Origin: an uncultured Sphingomonadaceae bacterium
GTDB lineage: Bacteria > Pseudomonadota > Alphaproteobacteria > Sphingomonadales > Sphingomonadaceae
Length of the DNA: 64,000 nt
Assembly (NCBI GenBank): GCA_947489315.1
Contig: CANLCX010000001.1
Span: 437,501-501,500, forward strand
Direction of reading: 5' to 3'
Numbering within the stretch: position 1 is the first letter of the stretch; every line of letters begins with the position of its first letter. Both the position numbers and the translations under genes were made by a program. The notes beneath the pieces were generated by a model. That model was not told the DNA's origin, did no database searches, and saw only the letters and a program-made list of their open reading frames with translations. This document shows positions 36,871 through 44,631 of the stretch, piece by piece.

Positions 36871-36955
36871 AGTTGCTCCTGTAACCGGTTGCGACAGCAC
36901 TAGACTTGTCGCTTCTTTCCCGCAATGACTGTGACAAAGACGGAGAGAAAAAAAT
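36871..36955. promoter_or_regulatory. Divergent promoter of the catabolic module
   Basis: Only 85 bp separate the aldehyde dehydrogenase and SMP-30 starts, so both promoters must lie here and probably share one regulator. GGAGAG near 36940 is the SMP-30 ribosome-binding site. I saw no obvious dyad operator. Confidence 0.45.
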
Positions 36956-37876
36956 ATGGAACTTGTCACCGACGGATTGCGTTTCCCTGAAGGCCCGATT
37001 GCGATGCCGGATGGCAGTGTCATATTGGTCGAGATTGCCGCGGGGCAACTGACCCGTGTCGCTGCTGATGGCACGAAGGATGTGATAGCCAAACCGGGCG
37101 GCGGTCCAAATGGCGCGGCCCTGGGGCCGGATGGCAAAATCTATGTCTGCAACAATGGCGGCTTTGAATATCAGGAGGCAAACGGCTTTCTAACCCCTGC
37201 TGGCATAGCGAAAGACTATTCAGGCGGCCGGATCGAGCGGATAGATCCGCAAACCGGCGCGGTGGAAGTGCTTTACAAAAGCGGCGATTTTGACTGCATA
37301 TTGCGCGGCCCCAATGACATAGTCTTTGATGACCAAGGCGGCTTCTGGTTCACCGATCATGGCAAGACCGATTATGAAAATCGCTGCCATGATATTGTCG
37401 GAATTTTCTATGCGAAAGCCGATGGCAGTTACATGGAAGAGGTCGTCTTCCCGTCACAAAATCCCAATGGCGTGGGCCTGTCTCCCGACGGCAAGACGCT
37501 GTATGCGGCCGAGACCTTCACCTGCCGCCTGATGAAGTTCAATATTACCGAGCCCGGCAAAGTCTCTCCGGATGCGGGGCCGGGCGGTCCCGGCATTCCG
37601 GTCTATCGTCCCGCGGGCTATAAATTTTTCGACAGTCTGGCGGTCGAGGAAAGCGGCAATATCTGTGTCGCGACCATCGGCGAATGCGGGATCAGCGTCA
37701 TTTCCCCAGCCGGTGAGCTGGTCGAATTTGTCGCAACCCCGGATATCTTTACCACCAATATCTGCTTTGGCGGTGACGATATGATGGACGCCTATATCTG
37801 TCTGTCGGCGACCGGAAAACTAGTCAAAACCCGCTGGAAACGACCGGGGTTGAAATTGGAGTATTTGAACAAGTGA
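36956..37876 (+). CDS. SMP-30/gluconolactonase family protein
   Basis: A 306-residue six-bladed propeller protein. MELVTDGLRFPEGPIAMPDGSVILVEI carries the metal-binding glutamate, NDIVFDDQGGFWFTDHGK the second ligand (Asn) and NPNGVGLSPDGKTLYAAET the third. These enzymes hydrolyse sugar or hydroxy-acid lactones with a divalent metal. The stop overlaps the HAD gene start by 4 bp. A lactonase next to a ThDP enzyme and an ALDH suggests breakdown of a sugar acid or cyclic ester. Confidence 0.9.
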   Translation: MELVTDGLRFPEGPIAMPDGSVILVEIAAGQLTRVAADGTKDVIAKPGGGPNGAALGPDGKIYVCNNGGFEYQEANGFLTPAGIAKDYSGGRIERIDPQTGAVEVLYKSGDFDCILRGPNDIVFDDQGGFWFTDHGKTDYENRCHDIVGIFYAKADGSYMEEVVFPSQNPNGVGLSPDGKTLYAAETFTCRLMKFNITEPGKVSPDAGPGGPGIPVYRPAGYKFFDSLAVEESGNICVATIGECGISVISPAGELVEFVATPDIFTTNICFGGDDMMDAYICLSATGKLVKTRWKRPGLKLEYLNK

Positions 37877-38520
37877 AATATGATACCGTAATTTTCGATT
37901 TCGGCGGTGTGATCACCAGCTCGCCTTTTGACGCGTTTAACCGGCTCGAGGCCGCGCGCGGCGTGCCTATCCACAGCGTGCGCACGATCAACAGCACCAA
38001 TCCGCATGATAATGCCTGGGCCAAGTTTGAACGCTCGGAAATTGATGCCGCCGGTTTTGATCAGCTGTTTGCTGAGGAAGCGAAGGCTATCGGCATTATA
38101 TTAAACGGCAGTGAAGTGCTCGCCTGTTTGGCGGGCGATATTCGCCCGGCGATGGTGGCGATGATCGATACGTTGAAAGACAAAGGCTTTGCCGTTGGTT
38201 GCATCACCAATAATGTCCCATCCGGTAAAGGGTCCGGCATGGCTTTGGATGATGGAAAGGCAGCGGCCATTGCGGCGATCATGGCGCGGTTCGATCATAT
38301 TATCGAGAGCAGCAAGGCAGGCATAAGAAAGCCCGACCCGCGCATTTATCAAATGATGTGCGAGGCGCTGGACGTGCAGCCGGAGCAGTGCATTTATCTC
38401 GATGATCTGGGAATCAACTGCAAGCCAGCGGCGACTCTCGGCATGGCCGCGATTAAAGTGACAGGTGAGGAACAGGCGCTGAGAGATTTGCATGGCTTGC
38501 TGGATATGCCGTTCGGGTAA
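37873..38520 (+). CDS. HAD-superfamily hydrolase, subfamily IA
   Basis: A 215-residue HAD protein starting with GTG at 37873. Motif I reads VIFDFGGVITSSPF: the nucleophile Asp is followed by Phe-Gly where phosphatases usually have a second Asp, a variant seen in the epoxide-hydrolase N-domain and ACAD10 groups. Motif II is CITNNVPSG, the lysine is in SSKAGIRKPDPRIYQ, and motif IV is IYLDDLGINCKPA. It is translationally coupled to SMP-30. Activity on a phosphorylated small molecule is likely but the substrate is unknown. Confidence 0.87.
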   Translation: MKYDTVIFDFGGVITSSPFDAFNRLEAARGVPIHSVRTINSTNPHDNAWAKFERSEIDAAGFDQLFAEEAKAIGIILNGSEVLACLAGDIRPAMVAMIDTLKDKGFAVGCITNNVPSGKGSGMALDDGKAAAIAAIMARFDHIIESSKAGIRKPDPRIYQMMCEALDVQPEQCIYLDDLGINCKPAATLGMAAIKVTGEEQALRDLHGLLDMPFG

Positions 38521-38629
38521 CGCCAGCTTTCTTCACGAATTTCACCGACACAATTTGACAGTATCCCACTGAAAGCATGTCGCTTTTGGTCTGGCAGACA
38601 CCTGTTCGGCGCTCTTCAGTGACTCTTTC

Positions 38630-38647
38630 ATGACATTATTATTACAG
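38630..38647 (-). promoter_or_regulatory. Possible Pho-box-like site
   Basis: Read on the minus strand, CTGTAATAATAATGTCAT has the 7-4-7 layout of a PhoB box, with one mismatch in each half. It lies about 60 bp before the start of the secreted TPR-like gene. The orientation is opposite to that gene and the match is imperfect, so this is only a candidate. Confidence 0.25.
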
Positions 38648-38707
38648 TTATGTTGCAGTATAAGTCACAAAAGTGTAATATTGGTCCAAAGATATAGGAG
38701 AGTCAGT

Positions 38708-39082
38708 GTGAAAATGATGAAAAACATCGCGATTGCCGCCGGTCTGACAATGGCAGCTTTGCCGGGGCTGGCACAAGCGCAAGAAGGCGAAATTGGCTAT
38801 GCCAAGGGTGCTCTCGCTTATGATGCGCTGATGTCCGGTGACAATCAGACGGCGATTGCGAAACTGGAAAGCGGAAAGCTATCCGATCCCGCCATGATGA
38901 TCAATCTTGGTCAGGCTTATGCCCGTACCGGGCGTTCGGGTGATGCCGCGAAAATGTTCACGGCTGCTATGAACAGTAATCGCAGCTTTGACCTCGTGCT
39001 TTCTGATGGTGAGGTGATCAATTCCCGCAAAGCGGCACAGATGGCCTTGAATAACCTCAACGGACGGCTCGCTTCGCGCTAG
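38708..39082 (+). CDS. Small secreted TPR-like protein, unknown function
   Basis: A protein of about 124 residues starting with GTG at 38708, with AGGAG 7 bases upstream. The signal peptide MKMMKNIAIAAGLTMAALPG ends near AQAQ|EGE. The mature part is helical, with a TPR-like pattern: GALAYDALMSGDNQTAIAKLE, PAMMINLGQAYARTGRSGDAAKMFTAAM. Such proteins are common in Sphingomonadales but have no assigned role. A clear terminator follows, so it is monocistronic. Confidence 0.82.
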   Translation: MKMMKNIAIAAGLTMAALPGLAQAQEGEIGYAKGALAYDALMSGDNQTAIAKLESGKLSDPAMMINLGQAYARTGRSGDAAKMFTAAMNSNRSFDLVLSDGEVINSRKAAQMALNNLNGRLASR

Positions 39083-39103
39083 ACGGTCAGCATATCTATT
39101 TGA

Positions 39104-39135
39104 AGAGGCGGTCGTTCCTGCGGCCGCCTTTTTTG
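39104..39135 (+). terminator. Rho-independent terminator after the TPR-like gene
   Basis: GGCGGTCG pairs with CGGCCGCC (one G-T pair) around TTCCTG, followed by TTTTTTG. It sits 22 bp downstream of the stop codon. Confidence 0.82.
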
Positions 39136-39163
39136 TTTCAACAATAATTACATTGATGTATTT

Positions 39164-39174
39164 TTGCACTGCAA
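39164..39174. promoter_or_regulatory. TTGCACTGCAA palindrome upstream of the lipoprotein gene
   Basis: A symmetric 11-mer (TTGCA-C-TGCAA) lies in the 298-bp gap before the Pro-Thr-linker lipoprotein. The 11 bases TGCACTGCAAC also occur just before ppc at 59546-59556. The symmetry suggests a shared dimeric regulator, possibly of the PhaR type, but two sites are weak evidence. Confidence 0.3.
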
Positions 39175-39380
39175 CATCGAAAACCAAGCGCTTCAGCGGC
39201 TCTTGAGCCGACTGCAATAATCCTGAAATAATTCCGTCTCCAAAGAGTCACGCAAACAGCATCGGCGGGTCATTTGTCGCGCCTAGTGCCCAAGCCTGAA
39301 GGCGATGGGGGCATTTGATTCGTTTCCACATCATCTGATCTGAATTGTTTGAAATCAGTAATCTGCGGAGACTTTAATCC

Positions 39381-40901
39381 ATGTTGAATAAGCAAATTCG
39401 TTCTGTACTTTTCGCTGGCGTTGCCGCGATTGCGGTGACCGCTTGCGGCGCCGATGATGTAGCATCGCCTGGTGAAGGAGTGGTCGTTATACCGCCAACC
39501 CCGACGCCGACGCCCACTCCAACCCCCACTCCAACGCCGACGCCAACGGGCGGTCCAGCCGCTGACTGCCCAACCGGTACGTCCAATGTGGGCACGATCA
39601 CGACCGGAAATGGCGAGGAAGTGCGCAACTGTCAGATTTCAGGGGTTATCACGACCGACTTGCTGGTGCCCAAGCGTGCCGGAACGATCTATTCGCTGAA
39701 CGGCGGCGTAGAAATTGGTGTTGATGGCGGTGCCACCAGTATCATCACCATTGAACCGGGCGTTGTCATTTTCGGTTCCTCCGGCGGAGATTTTCTGCTG
39801 ATCAATCGCGGTTCGCAGATATTTGCTGAAGCCAATGCATCCGAACCGATCATCATGACTTCGCGCCAGAATATTTTGGGCACATCCGGCGTTGACAGCA
39901 TCGGCCAATGGGGCGGTCTGGTCATCCTCGGCCGCGCACCAATCTCTGATTGCGCGACCGGTGGCGCGTCTAACCCGGGCGGTGCGCGGACCGATTGTGA
40001 AGCCATTGTCGAGGGACCATCAAACGCGGTTTATGGTGGAACCTTGCCAGCGGACTCCAGTGGTCGCTTGTCTTACGTCCAGGTTCGCTATCCGGGTTTC
40101 GAAGTTTCTCCCGGTAACGAGCTGAACGGTATCACCATGGCTGGCGTTGGCAGCGGAACATTCTTCCAGAATATCCAGGTTCACAACAGTTCGGATGACG
40201 GCGTCGAATGGTTTGGTGGCCGCGTAAACGGCAAGAATCTTGTCATGACCGGCATTGACGATGATTCGGTTGACTCAGACTCCGGCTATAAAGGCAACAA
40301 CCAGTTCGTTCTGGCGGTTCAGCGCGCAAATGGCGGTGATCATGTCATGGAGGCAGATTCCAATGGCGATGAAGATGCAGAACCACGTCAGGACCATAAA
40401 CTCGCCAATGTGACCTTCGTGTCCAACGGCGGCGATCACGTCATCCTGTTGCGCGGTGGTGGCGACTATGCGTTTTACAACAGCGTCTTTAACAGCCCAG
40501 CAGCCTGTATCGATATTGACAGTGCCACGACCATTCAGGCGGCGGGCGCTGCAGCCGACGAAAATGGCCCACCGGTATTTGAATCCGTGTTCATGAGCTG
40601 TGCAACAGCCTTTGTGGACGATGGCAACATTACGGTCGCGCAGATCCAGACGTTGTTTAATGCGGGCAGCAATAACACGGAAGCCGGTACCTCTACATTG
40701 TCTAATGTCGCTGCTTCTTTTGCATTCGTGAACGGCGCTACTGAAAATGCTGTCACGCCCTTTGCAGTGAGCGCCATCGACAGCTTCTTTGAAGATGTGA
40801 GCTACATCGGCGCTGTACAAGACGCCAATGATACGCGCTTTCAGGGCTGGACTTGCGGTCTTTATGCCAATGACTGCGTAACCGCTCCGACCATTGGGTA
40901 A
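39381..40901 (+). CDS. Lipoprotein with Pro-Thr linker and beta-helix-like body
   Basis: A 506-residue exported protein. The lipoprotein signal MLNKQIRSVLFAGVAAIAVT ends at lipobox VTAC (cysteine 22). A spacer with nine consecutive Pro-Thr pairs follows (about residues 39-57), then a long domain with short repeating hydrophobic turns (SIITIEPGVVIFGSSGGDFL, LTFVSNGGDHVILLRGGGDY-like segments) resembling a parallel beta-helix. It lies 79 bp before a TonB-dependent receptor and then a T2SS operon. Surface display or secretion by that T2SS is plausible. I know of no enzymatic motif in it. Confidence 0.82.
   Translation: MLNKQIRSVLFAGVAAIAVTACGADDVASPGEGVVVIPPTPTPTPTPTPTPTPTPTGGPAADCPTGTSNVGTITTGNGEEVRNCQISGVITTDLLVPKRAGTIYSLNGGVEIGVDGGATSIITIEPGVVIFGSSGGDFLLINRGSQIFAEANASEPIIMTSRQNILGTSGVDSIGQWGGLVILGRAPISDCATGGASNPGGARTDCEAIVEGPSNAVYGGTLPADSSGRLSYVQVRYPGFEVSPGNELNGITMAGVGSGTFFQNIQVHNSSDDGVEWFGGRVNGKNLVMTGIDDDSVDSDSGYKGNNQFVLAVQRANGGDHVMEADSNGDEDAEPRQDHKLANVTFVSNGGDHVILLRGGGDYAFYNSVFNSPAACIDIDSATTIQAAGAAADENGPPVFESVFMSCATAFVDDGNITVAQIQTLFNAGSNNTEAGTSTLSNVAASFAFVNGATENAVTPFAVSAIDSFFEDVSYIGAVQDANDTRFQGWTCGLYANDCVTAPTIG
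39495..39548 (+). repeat. Low-complexity Pro-Thr codon repeat
   Basis: Repeats of CCNAC(C/G/T)-type hexamers encode an uninterrupted (PT)n linker in the lipoprotein. Such a tract can change length by slippage in steps of one Pro-Thr pair without breaking the frame. Confidence 0.75.
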
Positions 40902-40920
40902 CCCACAAAACATAGTTGAA

Positions 40921-40950
40921 GGGATGGCGGCTGGAAAATGCTGCCATCCC
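40921..40950 (+). terminator. Intercistronic hairpin between lipoprotein and TonB receptor genes
   Basis: GGGATGGCGGC pairs with GCTGCCATCCC (11 bp, one G-T pair) around TGGAAAAT and is followed by TATTTT. It could terminate part of the transcripts or protect the 3' end of the lipoprotein mRNA, giving more lipoprotein than receptor. Confidence 0.65.
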
Positions 40951-40980
40951 TATTTTCAGATTTAAGAAGGAAAAATTCCG

Positions 40981-43677
40981 ATGACGAAGCGGGCATCTTT
41001 GGTCACAAGTCTATTTTTGAGCACGGCATTGTTTTCGCCCGCTGCATTGGCGCAGGTTGCTAGCGATGATGCAGCTGCGCAGCCAGATCAGGCCGATGAT
41101 GCACCGGACGAAGATGTCGATATTTCAGCGCCCGGCGGTGACTTTAGCGGCGAAATTATCGTTCGCGGTAAATTCATCCCGAATCCGATCCGCGCGACAT
41201 CGGAAGTTGTCTCCGTTTTGGGTGAAGAGGAAATAGCACGCGCCGCTGATGGTGACATTGCCGGATCGCTGCAGCGTGTAACCGGCCTCAGCGTCGTCGG
41301 TGGCCGCTTTGTTTTTGTTCGCGGCCTTGGCGAGCGCTATTCACTGGCCTTGCTCAACGGTTTGCCACTGCCATCCCCTGAGCCGTTGCGCCGGGTTGTG
41401 CCGCTCGATCTTTTCCCAACCAGCGTGATCGCGTCGACGGTGGTTCAAAAAAGCTATTCGGTAAATTATCCCGGTGAATTTGGTGGCGGTGTGATCAACC
41501 TGACCACCAAAGCGACGCCGGAAGAGCCCTTTTTGAAATTTAGCTTCGGCCTTAGTGGCGACAGTGAAACGACGGGTAAGCTGGGCTATACCTATGATGG
41601 ATCAGACAGCGACATTATCGGCTATGACGATGGCACGCGCGATATTCCAGATGGTCTGGCCCAAGCGATCAATCAAAATGTTCCGATTTCGGTCGGGACG
41701 AACTTCTCCAGTATTGACCTGCAAAATTTTGCGGCCAGCCTGAACAACGCCCAAACCTCGCTCATCCAGCGCAACAACGATATTCCGGCCAATTTCTCGG
41801 CTGAGGTAACCGGCGGCACCACCATTGATGTGGGTGATGCCTTTGTTGGAATCATTGCAACGGCCGGTTTCGAAAATAGCTGGCGGACCCGCGGTGGCGT
41901 GCAGCAAACATCGCAGGGCATTGTCAATATTGACGGCACGCCCGGCCTGCGGCCCGATCAGGATTTCAATTTTCTGACCACGGAAAATCGTATCATCGTC
42001 AATGGCTTGCTCGCGCTCTCCGCAGAAATAGGGGAGCATAAGCTGCGGTTTACCAACCTCTATATTCACGACACGGTCAAAGACGCATCGATCAAACAGG
42101 GTATTGATGCGATTAATGTGGATGAAGAAACGCTGCTCAATCAAAGCCGGACGAGTTGGTTTGAACGCCAGCTATTCACCACGCAATTTGTCGGCGAGTT
42201 TAAATTTGATGAAATTTCTGTCGATCTGCGCGGCAGCTATGCCAATTCCAAACGGGACGCGCCCTATCAACGCACGGCTAGCTATGCGTTTGACCGGCTC
42301 TTCGCTAATGATTTTGTCAATGATTTGACGTCGCCGGGTGAATCAGCGCGTATCAGATTCAGCAATTTGAATGATGATGTTTATGGCGCTGGAATCGACC
42401 TTGGATATGAAACTGATATCGGTGTGCCGATCAATCTGACGGCGGGTTACAGCTATTATCTCAATGATCGCAATGCCGAACGCCGCGATTTCCGTTTCAT
42501 TCCCGCAAACGGGTTGCCCAGTCCTTTCGATCAGCAGCGGATCGATTTCCTGTTGTCGGATTTGAATGTCTTCACCCAGGAAATCCAGTTACGCGAAGTG
42601 GCCGCCCAGTCATCCGTGCCAGCCTATACAGCCGAGTTGGAAATTCATGGCGGCTATGGTCAGATTGATGCGGAGTTGGCCGATGGCTTGCGCCTCAATG
42701 TTGGGGTCCGTTACGAGGATGCGCAGCAGGAAGTTCTCCCTATTACCTTGACCGGCGGGCAAGCCGCAGTCGCGACCGGTCTGGATAATGATTACTGGCT
42801 GCCAGCGGGAACGCTGACCTGGAACTTTGCAGATGATATGCAGTTCCGTTTGGCCGCATCTAAAACCGTCGCCCGCCCACAGTTTCGTGAACTGGCGCCG
42901 CAGCAGTTTCTCGATCTAGACACGGATCGTACCTTTATTGGCAACCCGCTGCTTGAGGATAGCGAGCTGATCAATTTGGAGGGCCGCTTTGAATATTATA
43001 TCGGTCGCGGGGAGCGGATCACGCTGGCCGGTTTCTATAAAGATATCGACAATCCGATTGAAAATGTGGCCTTTGTGCAGGGCGGCGGAACATTGTTCAC
43101 GGGTTTTTCCAACGCGCCTAATGCGAAACTCTATGGCGCGGAAGTGGAGCTGGTTAAATATTTCCCGCTGGATAATGTATTCGGCGGCGAATTTTTCGAA
43201 AACCGCCGTGTGCTCCTTGCGGCAAATTATACCTACACCAAATCGGAAATAAACGTCGCTGATGGGGACACCGCGATAAACCCAGTGACACTCCAGCCGA
43301 CATCGGCCCTAAACCTGTTTGATGATGGTGACCGCCTCACCGGCCAGTCCACCCATGTCGCCAATCTGCAATTTGGGTTGGAAGCGGAGGAAGGTTTGTC
43401 GCAACAGACATTGTTGGTGAGCTATAACAGCCCCCGGGTCACGGCCCGTGGTCCGCAGGATCAACCGGATCTGATTGAACGTACCGGCTGGCAGCTGGAT
43501 TTCGTGATGCGCGAAGCGTTGGTCATTGCCGGTCAGGAATTTGAGCTGAAATTTGAAGCCCGCAATCTGCTGGGAACAGATTACAGCGAATCGCAAACGC
43601 TGAATGATACGCAGATCATCAATAATGGCTATGATATTGGCACGCGGCTATCGATGAGCATCGGTATCAATTTCTAG
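40981..43677 (+). CDS. TonB-dependent outer-membrane receptor
   Basis: An 898-residue receptor. The signal peptide ends near residue 24 (LAQ|VASDD). An acidic linker precedes the plug: GEIIVRGKFIPNPIRATSEVVSVLG, with plug strands GSLQRVTGLSVVGGRFVFVRGL and PGEFGGGVINLTTK. The rest forms a beta-barrel, ending with phenylalanine after GTRLSMSIGIN (TRLSMSIGINF), as expected for BAM recognition. AGAAGG at 40965-40970 is the ribosome-binding site. It lies between the Pro-Thr lipoprotein and gspC. The substrate is unknown; the link with the T2SS suggests a role in uptake of products released by a secreted protein, or in the export route itself. Confidence 0.93.
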   Translation: MTKRASLVTSLFLSTALFSPAALAQVASDDAAAQPDQADDAPDEDVDISAPGGDFSGEIIVRGKFIPNPIRATSEVVSVLGEEEIARAADGDIAGSLQRVTGLSVVGGRFVFVRGLGERYSLALLNGLPLPSPEPLRRVVPLDLFPTSVIASTVVQKSYSVNYPGEFGGGVINLTTKATPEEPFLKFSFGLSGDSETTGKLGYTYDGSDSDIIGYDDGTRDIPDGLAQAINQNVPISVGTNFSSIDLQNFAASLNNAQTSLIQRNNDIPANFSAEVTGGTTIDVGDAFVGIIATAGFENSWRTRGGVQQTSQGIVNIDGTPGLRPDQDFNFLTTENRIIVNGLLALSAEIGEHKLRFTNLYIHDTVKDASIKQGIDAINVDEETLLNQSRTSWFERQLFTTQFVGEFKFDEISVDLRGSYANSKRDAPYQRTASYAFDRLFANDFVNDLTSPGESARIRFSNLNDDVYGAGIDLGYETDIGVPINLTAGYSYYLNDRNAERRDFRFIPANGLPSPFDQQRIDFLLSDLNVFTQEIQLREVAAQSSVPAYTAELEIHGGYGQIDAELADGLRLNVGVRYEDAQQEVLPITLTGGQAAVATGLDNDYWLPAGTLTWNFADDMQFRLAASKTVARPQFRELAPQQFLDLDTDRTFIGNPLLEDSELINLEGRFEYYIGRGERITLAGFYKDIDNPIENVAFVQGGGTLFTGFSNAPNAKLYGAEVELVKYFPLDNVFGGEFFENRRVLLAANYTYTKSEINVADGDTAINPVTLQPTSALNLFDDGDRLTGQSTHVANLQFGLEAEEGLSQQTLLVSYNSPRVTARGPQDQPDLIERTGWQLDFVMREALVIAGQEFELKFEARNLLGTDYSESQTLNDTQIINNGYDIGTRLSMSIGINF

Positions 43678-43794
43678 TGTTGCGCGCCATCATATCGGGC
43701 TAGAAACACACCCTGTAATTTTTCTGTCATCAATGAGTCGCGGGTTGGTCACCAAACCGTTATAGCGATTTCAGGGAAGCAGGATCGGGGATTC

Positions 43795-44631
43795 GTGAAT
43801 ATTCTATCGTCAAAGCAAATGTTTATGAGCGGCCGGCCGTTTGGCGCGCTTAGTCTTTATCCGGTCTTATTGGCTATATTGGCAGTTTTACTGGCGGTCC
43901 AGGCGATCAGACTAATCTGGCTGGTGGCCACACCCTTTGGACCGATGGGGGCTTTGCAGACGCGAGATGTTGAAAGTTTGTCGCCGCAATCGCGCTTGTC
44001 GCTGTTTAGCAGCTTTGATCCGTTTTTTCGCTCCGGCCCCGCAGCCACGGCCAATGTTGTCACGTCGCTGCAACTCACCTTGTTCGGTGTCCGCATGAAC
44101 GAAGGGTCCGGGCTAGGCTCTGCGATATTGGCGGGGCCAGATGGTGTGCAGGAAAGCTACGCTGTCGGGGATGAAATCATGTCCGGCGTGACATTGAACA
44201 CGGTGCAGTTTGATCATGTTATCATTGATCGCGGCGGTGTGCGGGAAAGCCTGTATCTTGATCAATCGATTCCGGCAGAAACCGTCGGCGCGGATGATGG
44301 TGCTGCCGGACAACCGGGAGGGCCCGCTCCATCAGCCGCGAGCAATACGCCATCAGCGGATATGATTGCCAATGCCGTTGATCTCTCACCGCGCAATGCT
44401 GGTGGCAAGGTAACCGGCATCGTCGTTAGCCCACGCGGCGAAGGCGAGCTGTTTCGGGCGGCTGGTTTTCAGGACGGCGATATAATCGTGTCGGTAAATG
44501 GTCAGCCCGTTTCTTCGACCAGCGATATCGCGACGTTGAAACGCCAGATTGTCCCCGGTGCGCGGCTATCTGTCGAGGTAGAACGAGGGGCAGATACGGT
44601 TCCCATAGCAATTAATATGGGAGCGCAATGA
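43795..44631 (+). CDS. gspC: Type II secretion system protein C
   Basis: An inner-membrane clamp protein of 278 residues that links the platform to the secretin. A short N-terminus leads to one membrane helix (about residues 20-45, LYPVLLAILAVLLAVQAIRL). The HR domain has TSLQLTLFGVRMNEGSGLGSAILA, and the C-terminal PDZ domain has GELFRAAGFQDGDIIVSVNGQPV. The start appears to be GTG at 43795. It opens the gsp operon 117 bp behind the TonB receptor and overlaps gspD by 4 bp. Confidence 0.9.
   Translation: MNILSSKQMFMSGRPFGALSLYPVLLAILAVLLAVQAIRLIWLVATPFGPMGALQTRDVESLSPQSRLSLFSSFDPFFRSGPAATANVVTSLQLTLFGVRMNEGSGLGSAILAGPDGVQESYAVGDEIMSGVTLNTVQFDHVIIDRGGVRESLYLDQSIPAETVGADDGAAGQPGGPAPSAASNTPSADMIANAVDLSPRNAGGKVTGIVVSPRGEGELFRAAGFQDGDIIVSVNGQPVSSTSDIATLKRQIVPGARLSVEVERGADTVPIAINMGAQ

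Noticed and set aside
39495-39548. CRISPR-like or minisatellite array
   Set aside because: The repeat is an in-frame Pro-Thr codon tract within a lipoprotein gene; there are no spacers.
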